NCBI GenBank assembly: GCA_018105865.1
Contig: JACLAT010000147.1
Location: 1-64,000 of the forward strand
Length of the DNA: 64,000 nucleotides
From: Metaphire vulgaris
Taxonomy: Eukaryota; Annelida; Clitellata; Crassiclitellata; Megascolecidae
Reading direction: 5' to 3'
Part shown: positions 47,287 to 58,351 of the stretch, piece after piece
Position numbering within the stretch: the stretch's first letter is position 1
Layout: every line of letters starts with the position of its first letter
Position numbers and translations under genes: made by a program
The notes under the pieces: generated by a model
Seen by the model: the letters and a program-made list of their open reading frames with translations, nothing else
Databases searched by the model: none
Told to the model about the DNA's origin: nothing

Positions 47287-48000
47287 CCATCTATCATTCC
47301 CAGCATTGTAATGTAATGTAATGTAACAATATATTTGTATAGCGCCTCTTCTGAAGAATCACTCAGAAGAACTCCCACAGCAAATTACTGTGTATTGAAA
47401 AAGAGATCAGTTTTAAGTCGTTTAAAAAAGGTCCATAGAATTAGGAGTTGCCAAGCCACGCATACTGGCATCAAGAGCATTCCAAAGGATAGGGCCAACT
47501 GATTCAAAACCTCGCTTCAGGAACAAGGAGGTTCATGCTTGGGGCACACTGAGAAGACCATTGGTTGTGGACCGATGACATGGCTGACCAAAGATAGAGC
47601 TAAGAGGATGGAGTAGCTCTGAAAGGTAAGATGGAGTGGCATCGAAAAGAGAGAGTGCAACCGCTTGCAACACACGAAACTCAACTCGAGCAGGATAACG
47701 CAGCCAGTGTAGAACAGACATCATATAATCACTAATGTAATCACGTCTTGTGACACCAGCAATCACCCTGGCTCTGAACGAAGAACCATCTGGAGTTTAT
47801 CAAGTCGTACCGATGGAAGACCAGAAAAAAGTGAACCACAGTAGTCAAGCCTTGAGCAAATAAATGCATGAATCAAAGTAGAACCAGATGGCATGTCTAG
47901 TGTACGTTGAATCACTCTAAGCTGGCAGAGATGATAGAAGCAACTGCGACAAAGTGAGTTAATATGATCCATAAAGGTTAACCTTTTTACCAAGGATTAA
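47287..48000 (-). mobile_element. L2-type LINE, RT C-terminus and 3' end (part 2 of a split copy)
   Basis: The minus strand reads LTFMDHINSLCRSCFYHLCQ, CSRLDYCGSLFSGLPSVRLD, DYISDYMMSVLHWLRYPARV and LPSYLSELL-like words. It ends GAGGCGCTATACAAATATATTG and a repeated TTACA tail (47308-47330). It is interrupted at about 48000 by TTAA-family repeat R4 and continues upstream at 49060. Confidence 0.82.
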
Positions 48001-48780
48001 ATTTTTAGACGCCGTCACCGTACTGGGAATTATTTTTTCGAGAAACGTTCTTCAAAAACGAAAACTGTAATTTTTATGAATTTGTGATATCTCAGACTAC
48101 ATAAGAGCTAAGAAGACAAGGTATACGCCATTGTTTAGCCTTTTTTCTCCTCTTTCTAACCATCCATGCCAAACAAAGAAATTTGGAGGTAGAGTCCACT
48201 TTATGGGCTAAAATAGCACTCCCTCCCCAAAAAATTTCCAAAGCTCTGTAGCGAACATTTTAAAGTGGTAACCCCAATCGGGTGAGCGGCAAAGTTTTAG
48301 GGGGTGATCAGTGGAACAAAATAAACCAATAAGTTTGAAAATCAGTCCACATTTGGTGGAGATACATCAAGTCTAACCTGGACATCTTTGTCCATGCGTA
48401 AGTATTGGCTACGAATTTCGAGAAAATTGTGTAATTTTTTTGAATTTGCGATATCTCAGGCTATATAAGAGCTAAGAAGATGAGGTATACGCCATTGTTT
48501 AGACATTTTACTCCTCTTTCTAACCATCCGTGCCAAAAAACAAAATTGGGGTAGGGTCCACTTTACAGGTTAAAATTGCACCGCTCCCCAAAACTTTTTT
48601 CAAAGCTCCATAGCGAAAATTTTTCAGTGGCAACCCCAATTGGGTGAGCGGCAAAGTTTTACGGGGATGTCAGTGGAACAAAATAAACCAATAAGTTTGA
48701 AAATCGGTCCACATTTGGTGGAGATACATCAAGTCTAACCCAGCAAGACCTTTTATTCAAGTGATTTCCTACAGGCGCAG
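48000..48780 (+). repeat. TTAA-family repeat, copy R4 (two tandem units)
   Basis: Begins ATTAAATTTTTAGACGCCGTC. Two forward units (about 48080-48365 and 48440-48730) show CAGACTACATAAGAGCTAAG, GCCATTGTTTAGCC and TCTTTCTAACCATCC. A TA microsatellite (48811-48851) follows. Confidence 0.7.
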
Positions 48781-48808
48781 GCCAAGGTTTGATATTTCGG
48801 TCCAAAAA

Positions 48809-48854
<46 letters not shown>

Positions 48855-49059
48855 AGCACATTAGAGCTGGATTACCTATAAACAGGTGTCATCTAGAGAA
48901 TAGATAGATAATAAAGCGATTTATAGTATAAGACGAGTCTCTCTTGTTGCGCACAATACAGGAACGGCTATGAAACTGACATGATGAGTTGCGTTCGTTG
49001 CGCACGAATTAGTAAAGACGGCGGTTCACGAGCTGCGTTCATCGCACACGGTAAAAGAG

Positions 49060-50065
49060 TTAACTCAGAGTCAAGAATTATACTAAGATCACGGACAGAT
49101 GCGGAGAAAGAGAGGTCAGGGAAGGCAGACTGCATAGACAAATGATCAATTTTTGAGAGCTGACCTCGAGTACCAAGCTGATAAGCTGAGTTTTAGCTGG
49201 ATTAAGTAAAAGACTATTTGAGTGCATCCATGAACGAAGTAAGTCAGAGGCTTCAACAAATTCATGAGTGATCTGCAGTGCATTAGTGGGGCTAGAATGT
49301 GAATAGGCCTGAATATCATCAGCGTAATATGTGTTTTAAAATTATAAGGTGCAAACAAGCGTGCAACATCAGCAGTATATAGTATATACAGAAGTGGCCC
49401 AAGGACCGAACCCTGAGAGACTCCACAAGTGACTGGCACTTCGCGGAAGTAGGTAGAACCAAGCAACGCAATCATGCCGCATTCAGATAGATAGGGTTTC
49501 AACCAGCCCAGAGGAACACCAGAGACACCAAATGAGACACTGAGGCGCTATAGAAGAATATCGTGGTCAACCGTGTCAAAAGCAGCACTGACATCAAATA
49601 GGGCAAGAAGAGTGACTACTGACCGATTGATGGCCCTATAGACATCTGAGAGAAGATGCAAGAGAAGCGTTTCAGAGGAGTGTGAGACACGGAAACCAGA
49701 TGGTTTTTCGGCAGCAAGTCATTAGCCTCAAGATATGGAAGCAGCTGAAGAGTGACAACCTTCTCAAAGACCTTAGATAAGAAACGGAGGTTTGAGATAG
49801 GGCGATAGCTTGACATTTCAGACTTATCAAGGCCAGTTTGCTTAAGCCTAGGCTTAACTAGAGACAAACATCTGAAGTTGTAAACTCTGGCGGCAGTGAA
49901 CCAGCAGTAGCATCCCTCACACGGCGAACTTTAGATATCAGATAATCCACGAACTGATTTGCAGTAAACGATAAATCCGCATTCAGTTGTGAATTCGAAG
50001 GCTTTGTATGATCGAGAATATCAATGATTATGCGATAAAGAGAAAAAGGATGGAGGAACAACTAA
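49060..50065 (-). mobile_element. L2-type LINE, linker and RT (part 1 of a split copy)
   Basis: The minus strand reads LNADLSFTANQFVDYLISKV (50000), VKPRLKQTGLDKSEMSSYRP, SNLRFLSKVFEKVVTLQLLP (49800) and CGVSQGSVLGPLLYILYTAD (49430). Frameshifts are present. It probably joins 48000-47287 across R4. Confidence 0.8.
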
Positions 50066-50079
50066 TAATGCGACATACT

Positions 50080-51243
50080 GTTGCTGTATTTGTGGCTGCA
50101 TTCACTTACTTACTTAGCTTCACGCTGTATCTTGCCACAGTAGCCGCTGAGAAGTCAGGCTCTGGGCGCTAACACCCAGCCGTGCGGAAAGCATGGGCAG
50201 GAAGCCGGGAGAGCGGCAGAAAGCTATAAATATGGGTGAGAGAAATCTTAATCGCTTCCACGGGTTCGCCGTTTATAAACGGTGCGCTAGGTAAGTGAGT
50301 GTGTACCGCGGATATAAGATTTTTACATTTATCCAACGCGCCGTTTGTTACAGTTACCATCCATTCGATAGGCGGCAGCACCGTTTTCGATATTATTGAC
50401 TATATATGCAAGAGATATTGGCTGTGTAACAACCAAGGCTGGAAAATGTATAGGAAAAATCTTCAGTTGGAGGCTAGAAAAATCATAACTACGCCAAATA
50501 TGGTCCGATCTTCAACATTTTTGCACTATTCTGTTCCAATTACACTCCTCTAAAACTCTCTCGCTCACAGTTGGGGGGTCAGCTCTGAAAATTTTTTAAA
50601 ATTGAGCTTTGAAAATTTTTTGTCGGGGACGGTCCGATTTTGGGGTGTAGAGTGGACCCTACCCCCCAAAATTTTTTTTGCACGGATGGTTCGAAAGACC
50701 AATAAAAATGCTCAACAATGGTGCAAACCGCATCTTTCTTGCTTCTATATAGCCTGAAATATACTGAGTTGTTCGGTTTTTCACATTGAAAATCCGTTCG
50801 CGTAATTGTCATTTCAGCAAGCAATTGACACTTGGGTATGAAAATTCATAATTACCCCAAATTGGCTCCGAACTTCAAAATTTTTGCACTATTCTGTTCC
50901 AATTACACTCCTCTAAAACTCTATCGCTCACATTTGGGGGGTTACCACTGAAGACGTTTTGATATTGACCTTTTATCAAAATTTGAACAAAATGTTGAGG
51001 AGGGGTCCGATTTTAGGGTGTAGAGTGGTCCCTACCCACAATTTTTTCTTTTGGCATGGATGGATAGAAAGAGCAATAAAAATGCTCAACAACGGTGCAA
51101 ACTGCATCTTTCTAGCTTCTATATAGCCTGAAATATAGTCAGTTTATAACGTATATGTTCACGTTTTCATATAAACGCCTGTTCCAAAAATTAATTCCCC
51201 CATCGGGGGATGACTTTAAAAATTTAATTCCCCCTTTAAAAGG
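50080..51243 (-). repeat. TTAA-family repeat, copy R5
   Basis: Reverse orientation: the 5' terminus is marked by TTAA at 51244-51247, reading TTAACCTTTTAAAGGGGGA on the minus strand. Two units lie at about 50440-50760 and 50790-51140 (AATAAAAATGCTCAACAATGG, TATATAGCCTGAAATATA). The opposite end contains GCCGTTTATAAACGG (50269-50283), as in the complete copy at 57141-58192. Confidence 0.7.
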
Positions 51244-51344
51244 TTAAGGGCTCTCGCTCGAGGAAAATGAACTGAGGAGGAACTCAGGAGAAATTGGAGA
51301 GGAGAAGCCAGGTATGAAGGAGTGCAATGCGAATTGAAGGGTAA

Positions 51345-51985
51345 CAGAAGAAAGACCTTAATTCGTAAAGTTTCGTAAAAAATTCGTAAACAGTCAATAT
51401 AGTCGTGCACAATAAAAGTCGGAATTGGATCGAGATCACAGGTTTTCGTAGGCATAGACAGGATGACGCGTCGAAAAACATCCAACGTAACTTCGTCAAA
51501 GTCCTGTAGACAAACATCTGTAGGTGTAAACTCTGGCGGCTGCAAACCAGCAGTAGCATCCCTCACATGACGAACTTTAGATATCAAATAATCCACGAAC
51601 TGATTTGCAGTAAACGATAAATCTGCATTCAGCTGTGAATTCAAAGTCTTTGTCCGACTGAGAATATCATTGAATGTTTTCCAGAGTCTACGAGAGGAGC
51701 AAGCATTACGTGAAATTTGACATTCCCAGTAGGTTCTTTCTTTGTCGTGAAAAAACTTATGCATGTTCCTCATCATAAGTACAGTCTCACGACGGTCATC
51801 TGGTTCTTTGTTCGTCTGAATTTCCGCTCACACTTCCTAACATGACATCGAAATGTTCTGCAATCTGCGTCAAACCATGGTGACAGAGGTTTATGATGAA
51901 TCTTAACCTTGCACACTGGAAGGAGATCATCATGTAACCGTCTTGTTGTTGAGTCGTAATAGTTCAAACAGTGTACTCACAGAAG
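51345..51985 (-). mobile_element. L2-type LINE, second copy of endonuclease-RT linker
   Basis: The minus strand reads HHKPLSPWFDADCRTFRCHV, TYWECQISRNACSSRRLWKT, LNADLSFTANQFVDYLISKV and SMPTKTCDLDPIPTFIVHDY. About 51500-51680 is nearly the same sequence as 49880-50060, so two copies of one family flank R5, or one segment was duplicated. Confidence 0.82.
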
Positions 51986-52620
51986 CAGAGGCAAGGTCTT
52001 CTAGGTTTTGGCACACTCTTCTGCATGAGTCCATTTGATCCTAGATACCTAACCAATTGTGCATTAGCAAATCTCTCCAGGACTTTAGATAGAAAGGTAA
52101 GGTTAGAGACTGGACGGTAGTTATTGACGACATCTGGGTCTGCACCTGCTCTCTTCAGCCGCGGTCGCACAATTGCATGCTTCCAACTCTTCAGGAACTC
52201 CCCAGTTTTCAGGGAGGTGGCCATGAGTGTCGCTAGATATGACGCCAGGATGTCGATCACCTCGTTAAGCAGCCACACAGGAAGAGGGTCGAGGTCGCAT
52301 TGTTTGTTGGGAGATGACCTGACAATCGCGATGACTTCATCTACCATTGGTGCCTCTAGCTCAGTGAGGGAGATCGCAATTCTACATTATAGTAGGCGGG
52401 CACCACCTCGGTCATTCTGCTCTGTATGGCGTTGATCTTGTCTCCCAATTGCTGATGAAAGCCATCTGCGGTGAAGCTGGCGGTTGTGTGATCACATTGG
52501 TCGATATTACCAAGAAGCTTGTCAAGGTTTCTCCACGTCTGCCCAGAATCCGACGTCGCTGCTTCAAGCTTGTTCTTCTAGAATTGGCGACCCTTAGCCC
52601 TGACGAGACGCCTGGGTGAA
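51985..52620 (-). mobile_element. CR1/L2-type LINE RT fragment
   Basis: The minus strand reads LDKLLGNIDQCDHTTASFTA (52510), VDEVIAIVRSSPNKQCDLDP, LPVWLLNEVIDILASYLATL, WKHAIVRPRLKRAGADPDVV and NNYRPVSNLTFLSKVLERFA. It stops abruptly at about 51995. A different family from the LINE at 51345-51985, closer to those at 9575 and 36470. Confidence 0.85.
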
Positions 52621-52780
52621 GAAGAGGAAGACCCAGGACCCCGAATAGAAGAGGAAGATCCAGGAAAAAGTGGATAGACATCATAAGAGAAGACATGAAC
52701 ATGAAAGGAATTTCAATCATAGAAGGAAGATGTTTAACAGAAGATAGAACTTCTTGGAAACATTTTGTGTCTAGTTATTG
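52590..52780 (+). mobile_element. RTE-type LINE 3' end, split by a hAT
   Basis: The plus strand gives GRRGRPRKKWIDIIREDM-type words, then GISIIEGRCLTEDRTSWKHF, the same C-terminal block as at 1600-1700. The 3' tail resumes after the hAT at 53733 with GCCACTAAAGAGTTGGCAAAGAGCAA plus ATGATG. Confidence 0.8.
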
Positions 52781-53724
52781 CAGTGGTTGGGGAACCGGGG
52801 TATATTACCCAAAATGGGGTAATATGAAGTTTTTAGGGGGTAATGGGCATATTGCGATTTTCTATTTTTTCTAAGCTTATACTGAAGTGAGGTGGCTTTC
52901 ACGTGGAAATGTTCAGAACTGAGTATGAGCTCTCAAAACTGAATTTCACATTTTTGTGGTTGATCTTGTCTTGTCTATCAAGCCAGAAGAACAGATCACG
53001 TGACACCGCTTCTTTATTAACTTCACTGGCTTCGAGTTTAACAGCGGATTGAATACAAATTGGCGATCTTTGCTTATCAGTGTCTTCATGGTCTGGTGCC
53101 ATAGTATCTGACGGCTGATTTCTGCAAGACTTCTGACATCAACTCTCGTCGACGATTGCGATCTGTGTCGTCTTACTCTCGTTGTTCCGTCTACTAGAGA
53201 TGTGCGGGTATAACCGTACCTGCGGGTATACCCAACTTTTTGGATGTCCACAGCAGCAAAGGCCTTCAAAATTTGCACACGAGAAGGCAGTAAAAATGAA
53301 CATAAAACCAAAGCAAAGAAATCAATTGGACCCTGAAGACTATCCAAATTGCTTTGACATAAAAATGTCAATTTTTATGTCATTGTATCATAAATTAAAC
53401 AACATCATTTCTCAAAAGCCTGATGTGAAAATATTTCAAATAAATCCTTTTGTTTCAAACTGAGAATATTAATTTAGTTTATTGCATTATATTATATCCT
53501 GCTTAACTTTATATTAAAGTTTATAAATCTATTGTCGTGTCACTGTAAAACAACCTTTTAGCGTTTAAAAAAATATGTGAGGGCCTCTTTAAAATCTGTG
53601 CGGTAAAGTCAGTGAATATAAATATATTTTGGGGTACCGTCACTACCGTGTATCCTGATGCAGTTAGACTTGTGGTCTGTCTGCGAATTTTGGGGTAATG
53701 GGCAAAAATGTTCCCCGACCCCTG
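52781..53724. mobile_element. hAT element with CAGTGGTTGGGGAAC ends
   Basis: The left end CAGTGGTTGGGGAACCGGGG and right end (inward CAGGGGTCGGGGAACATTTT) are inverted. The flanks AGTTATTG and AGCTATTG match at 7 of 8 positions. GGGTAAT words follow on both sides. A LINE scrap lies inside (52985-53190, plus strand: LHWLRV, RIEYKLAIFAYQCLHGL, SDINSRRRLRSVSS). Confidence 0.8.
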
Positions 53725-53844
53725 AGCTATTGCCACTAAAGAGTTGGCAAAGAGCAAGATGATGATTATGAATTATATATATACATAAATATATCTATAT
53801 ACATTTTATAATATATTTATATGTATATATTTATTCATATTGTA

Positions 53845-54330
53845 AAGGTATACAAGAAAATATTAAAAGAAACAAGGCTCAGAGTGCTTAGATGCTATGT
53901 ATGGTCAGTTTTGTTATATGGATCTGAGACGTAGAACATATCAAAAAAGATGAAAAAGAAATTGGAAGCGGCCGAAATGTGGTTTTATAGGAGGATGCTA
54001 AAGGTCCCATGTACAGACAAGAGAACTAATGAAGAATACTACAGATGATGGAAAAGAGACAAACACCGATGACTATCATAAAGTTAAGACAGACGAAATT
54101 TTTTGGGCACGTGATGAGGAAAGGATTAGAGAACTTGGCAGTGACAGGCATGGTGGAGGGCAAAAGATCAAGAGGAAAACAAAGATTAAAATAAACAGAA
54201 TGAGAGGAAATGGGGATGGAAAATAACACTGAACTCCTGAGGAGCACTAGAGATCGAGAAAAGTGAAAGTCCATGGCTGCCAACGCAGCAATGCATGGCA
54301 CCTAAAAGAAGAAAGAAGAAGAAAGGTATA
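53845..54330 (+). mobile_element. LINE RT C-terminal fragment (RTE-like)
   Basis: The plus strand reads ETRLRVLRCYVWSVLLYGSE, KKLEAAEMWFYRRMLKVPCT and FGHVMRKGLENLAVTGMVEG in shifting frames. It ends CATGGCACCTAAAAGAAGAAAGAAGAAG. A TA-rich stretch (53770-53840) precedes it. Confidence 0.75.
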
Positions 54331-54404
54331 CTCCATAGTCCATAGGCCACCATGGGCCAGTCGGAGAAAAAAATGTTAGCGCCTTCACTGCCCTTCAGCT
54401 ATAC

Positions 54405-54940
54405 ATAGGGTTGCCAGATACCTCCGTGTCCAAAGAAGGACACCAGTAGTCATAAAGGAAGACAAAGCCGGACAAAGGAAATGGGTAGTAAAATTCACAA
54501 TGCACTCAGTGGCGCAGTGTGAGTTGCGCAACGCCTGGGTCAGAACAGGCATCACGTCCCTAACAACTCGTGACTTACATCGATCGGGTTAAAATCTTGA
54601 CAAGCAAAAAAACGGTCCTTGCACACCGAGATAATAAGGTAACAGGTAACAAAGTAACTTTCATTTCCATTTCTAAAACTACATTTATGTCATTTTCTGC
54701 AGGTGAGAAGAATTATTTCTCATGCAGTCAATCAGCTTCTCTTCGTTGTCAAGTGAGCATCGATTATAATGTGCATGCAATTGCCAATTACATGGCCAAG
54801 TAGACAGAAATTCAAGTCAGTAGACAATGAGAGCAAAAATGCCGGACATTTTCTCATTTCAAGCCAATGCCTGCCGGACGGAGGACCAAAAGGCTCAAAA
54901 GGAGGACATGTCCTCCTTTTGCCAGACATCTAGCAACCCT
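54405..54940. mobile_element. TIR element with AGGGTTGCCAGAT ends
   Basis: The left end AGGGTTGCCAGATACCTCCG and right end (inward AGGGTTGCTAGATGTCTGGC) are inverted, with GGACA/TGTCC words next inside. The flanks AGCTATAC and AGTTATAC match at 7 of 8, which suggests hAT. Small open frames within are unrecognised. Confidence 0.65.
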
Positions 54941-54999
54941 AGTTATACACGACAACAGCAGAATGAGGGCGTATTGCCAGCCTTTCCCTCACTGCCTTT

Positions 55000-55440
55000 C
55001 CTTCCACTGAGTTAACACTCAATGTACTCACTCACAGCTGAGTCGACTGGGAGCGCTTGGGACAGAAACAACCGTAAAGTTCCTTTTTATTTATATATCC
55101 TTGCATATTTTATATATTTATTTATATAGTGGCACAGTAGGTTGGCACAGCAGGTGCCTCTTTCCCCATAAGAACCATTGCAGCAAAGGGGCTATTTAAG
55201 AAAATATACTGACATATACCAGATAGTCAATTTAAAAATCACAAATAGATCTTTATAAAATTCTCAAAAACAGCACAGAAATATTTCAAATAAAATAATT
55301 AAAACAAATCAAATTTTGAGAAACTTCTAATTTGACCAGTTTGAATTAGTAACACTAGTGCTATATTTGTAACAATAAATATGGAGTTTGTTGGAAAACG
55401 TGTGCATCAATGCCTCCGCTGAAAGATCCAGCATGGCATG
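55000..55440. other. No recognised feature
   Basis: AT-rich intron sequence of the SUSD4-like gene with short TTTATATA runs and no clear element ends. Confidence 0.4.
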
Positions 55441-55449
55441 TATATTGCT

Positions 55450-55935
55450 AAGTAAAAAAACACGAAATTTCTATAGCGCTGCCCGAAAGCTTGGTGCAAT
55501 GCACCAGCTTATTCATGAGCGCTCAATCTGGGTAAAATTCATAGTCTGTAATCCATAGTCCGTGGTGGTCAAAGTTGTAAATCCATGTAGCCAGTCTCAG
55601 CAAAGTATTTTTATGGAGGATGATAGGAAGATGTGCAGTGGGTAGAATGCAGGTCTGTTGTAGGGATTTTGCCATAGGATTTCTGGAAAAGAATAGTTTT
55701 AAGTTGTTTTCGGAAAGTTTGTGGAGTGATGGCCAATGGTGACTGATTTATGGACTGTAGAGGTACTGAGTTATTGAACTTTCGGATCTCTGACGGAAGA
55801 TCATTCTAGAGACAAGGCGCAGTGCATGAGATCAACCAATCTGAGAATTTTAGTGATGTGGCTGTTGGTCGAATGAGTGTCAAGCTGGCAGATGAGCGAG
55901 TTGGCCCCTGCGCTTGAATGGTAAAGAGATTACGA
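55450..55935 (-). mobile_element. LINE 3' fragment next to the signal-peptide exon
   Basis: The minus strand reads LPSEIRKFNNSVPLQSINQS, then LAITPQTFRKQLKTILFQKS, and ends GGGCAGCGCTATAGAAATTTC, the 3' signature of the L2-type LINEs here. It ends less than 100 bp from the first coding exon. Confidence 0.6.
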
Positions 55936-56018
55936 AGGTAAAAAAACCCAAAAAACGTGTTTCTAAATAGAATGAGAATCTATCATAAGAAAGTTAAATA
56001 ATTTGAAGGATAATGTAC

Positions 56019-56186
56019 CATTTTCTGCGGCATAATCCGATGACACTGTTTCTTTGTCAGATGAACCCCTAAAATCGACATCAGAAGAGAAGGCAACTGT
56101 AGTCATAACCAAGAAAGGACTCCTAAGACCGGTACATATACATATAAGCAGAGTGATCAATGTCCCAGCAGCCATTTCTTGCTTTC
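56019..56186 (-). CDS. SUSD4-like: SUSD4-like exon: 5'UTR end, start codon and signal peptide
   Basis: The start codon is at 56175-56173. It lies 11 nt after a good acceptor (pyrimidine-rich tract ending TTGTTACAG at 56187), so an upstream non-coding exon exists. The first residues, MAAGTLITLLICICTGL, form a hydrophobic signal peptide. A Ser/Asp/Glu-rich linker follows and includes SSDKETVSSDYAAEN. The exon ends at 56019 in front of a GTACAT donor, leaving one base of the next codon (phase 1). That fits the phase-1 acceptor of the sushi exon at 41305. The open frame runs on to 55963 without splicing, but the extra residues look intronic. The start, signal peptide and both splice sites agree, so this is a convincing first coding exon. 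Confidence 0.7.
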
Positions 56187-56347
56187 CTGTAACAAAAATT
56201 GAGACCAGAAATAAACTAGATCAACTGCATTTTCCACCTTCTTGATTAAAGAGTCACCAAGCTTCTTGTCAACAAGTTCCAAGTTTGAAAAATTCAATGA
56301 AGTGACAGAACTGGAATTTATAACAGTCATAAAAACTCTAAAATTAA

Positions 56348-56419
56348 CCCCTTAACTGGGGATCCCGGATATATCCATCCATTTTACATTGAGTTACAGT
56401 TAAATACACGGTTAAGGGG
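56348..56419. mobile_element. 72-bp TTAA-flanked miniature element
   Basis: TTAA at 56344-56347 and 56420-56423; the ends CCCCTTAACTGG and (inward) CCCCTTAACCGTG are inverted. It lies in the 5'UTR intron of the SUSD4-like gene. Confidence 0.65.
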
Positions 56420-56444
56420 TTAAGTGAACTGGATCCTCTGCCAC

Positions 56445-58286
56445 TAGAGGCTGACCGAAATTCAGTTTCGGTTTCGGCGCCGAAAGTATCCACAAGATCA
56501 TTTTCGGTTGACTTTCGGTTTTGGCCGAAAATGATTTAGGTTTTCAGTCATCTACCAAAACTTCGAAAGACTGTCACTTTCTCAGTTTGTCGGCCGCAGA
56601 AACCGCAGAGCATCACCTCTCTTTGTATCCGTCAGCCTGGCAGGGATCCTTTTGGTCCACTTTCATCGCAGCTAGAGACTGACAGAATGTCTATGTACTC
56701 AGTGCCTCAATGCTGCCGGTGAAATTCCAAGCATCGGAGTACTTGGTAATGCCATTCTTCTAGAACACGTGTCTAGATACAGAGCCAACTAAATGTAGCT
56801 AGTGAGCAGTTGTATAGTGCAGCAGGGCAGCCATATGCCGACCGATGCAGCAACCTACTGGGCGATAATGCCGGAGAAACTTTTGTTTTTGAACTACAGC
56901 ATTCGTTTGTTTGATTTCAATTACTAACCAATAAATGCTGAATGAACTGTCATTTAACGACTCTTACTGCAAGTGTTGGTTAGTAATGATTATTTCTAGA
57001 TTACAGATTACTTACTAATTATTAAAGTATTGTTGATAATATCGAATTTTTATTGCATCATTGTTTAATGATAGTTTCTAAATCTTGTGCGAGGTTAGGG
57101 GCTTATAATATCTTTTGGTTTCCGCCGAAAGTCTTGTTAACCCGTTCCAGGGGGATTTAATTTTTTCAAGTCGTCCCCAATCGGGGTATTTAATTTGGGG
57201 GAAAGACGTTCATGTGAAAATGTGAACATACAAGTTTTAAACTTACTATATTTCAGGCTATATAGAAGCTAGAAAGATGCGGTTTGCACCGTTGTTTAGC
57301 ATTTTTATTGCTCTTTCGAACCATCCGTGCCAAAGAAGAAAATTTTGGGGGTAAGGTCCACCCTACAGCCCAGAATAAGACCCCTCCCCAACATTTTGGT
57401 CAAATTTTGATCCAAGCCCCACAGAAAGAATTTTTCTGCGGTAACCCCCCAAACTGTGAGCGAGAAAGTTGTAAAGGGGTGTAATTGGAACAGAATAATG
57501 CAAAAATTTTGAAGATTGGACAAAATTTGGGGTAGTTATGATTTTTCAAACAATATTACTCATTGCTCGAAGAAATGACAATTTTGCGAACAGATTTTCA
57601 ATCTGAGAAATCGAGCAACTCAGTATATTTCAGGCTATATAGAAGCTAGAAAGACGTGGTTTGCACTGTTGCTTAGCATTTTTATTGCTTTTTCGAACCA
57701 TCCGTGCCCAAAGAAAAATTTTGGGGGTAGGGTCCACTCTACAGCCGAAAATCGGACCACCACCCCAAAAAAATTTAAAAGCGCAATAGCCAAAATTTTT
57801 CAGCAGTGACCCCCAACTGTGAGCAAGAAAGTTTTAGGGTGGTGTAATTGGAATATAATAGTGCAAAAATTTTGAAGAACGGGCCAGAATTGGCGGAGTT
57901 ATGATTTTTCAAACCCCAGACTTGAGTCTTTTTTGAGGCATTTCAATGCAAAATCCCAGCATTTGGACGATCAACGGCAAGTTTTCTTGCTTATATAGTC
58001 AACAACAGCGAAGAAAGTGCTGCTATCTATCGAAAATCTAGTAACTAAATAGAATAGTCGCTTTTGGGGCAGTTTAAAACTTCAATGTCCGGAGTACACA
58101 CATGCTTATGTGGCGCGCCGTCTATAAATGGCGCTACCCGTTTGGATATGATTTTCGGGCGCCGTTTATAGACGGCGGTGCCCGGGAACGGGTTAAGCTT
58201 CTGGTTTCGGTTTCGGCCGAAAGTCACTTTTTAACTTTTGGTTTGGTTTTGGCCGAAACCAGAAATTGACATTCGGTCGGTCTCTA
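56445..58286. mobile_element. hAT-like element with TAGAGNCNGACCGAA ends
   Basis: The left end TAGAGGCTGACCGAAATTCA and right end (inward TAGAGACCGACCGAATGTCA) are inverted. The flanks TCTGCCAC and TCTGCCAA match at 7 of 8. The arms are arrays of GGTTTCGGCCGAAA-type units. A further internal copy of the end, CTAGAGACTGACAGAATGTC, lies at 56672. A complete TTAA element (57141-58192) is inserted in the right half. Confidence 0.75.
57141..58192 (+). mobile_element. TTAA-family element, complete copy R6
   Basis: TTAA at 57137-57140 and 58193-58196 bracket 1,052 bp with ends CCCGTTCCAGGGGG and (inward) CCCGTTCCCGGGCACC. Two tandem units (about 57240-57550 and 57610-57930) share CAGGCTATATAGAAGCTAGAAAG, TTTAGCATTTTTATTGCT and CGAACCATCCGTGCC. 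The right end contains GCCGTCTATAAATGGCG and GCCGTTTATAGACGGCG hairpin arms. Non-autonomous; TTAA targets suggest piggyBac or Kolobok machinery. Confidence 0.8.
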
Positions 58287-58351
58287 TCTGCCAACATTGA
58301 TTCTTGTTGAGGTTTTAGATGTGCTACAGCTATTGTGCTGCCTGTCATTAA

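Larger units (their letters stand above)
14102..56186 (-). other. SUSD4-like: SUSD4-like sushi-domain membrane protein gene (whole span)
   Basis: Four minus-strand exons share compatible phase-1 junctions: signal peptide (56186-56019), sushi (41305-41108), sushi (22739-22542), transmembrane and tail (14760-14102). Joined, they give a type I membrane protein of about 400 residues: signal peptide, short linker, two CCP modules, one membrane span and a tail of about 170 residues with an LPTYEEAI motif. Vertebrate SUSD4, as I recall it, has four sushi domains, an extra Cys pair in the last one, and an LPSYDEAV-type PY motif that recruits NEDD4-family ubiquitin ligases. The two sushi exons here resemble SUSD4 modules 3 and 4. 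No exons for modules 1 and 2 were recognised, so this may be a short relative, or short exons may have been missed. The introns are filled with transposons. The 5' untranslated exon and promoter lie beyond 56186. Confidence 0.75.
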
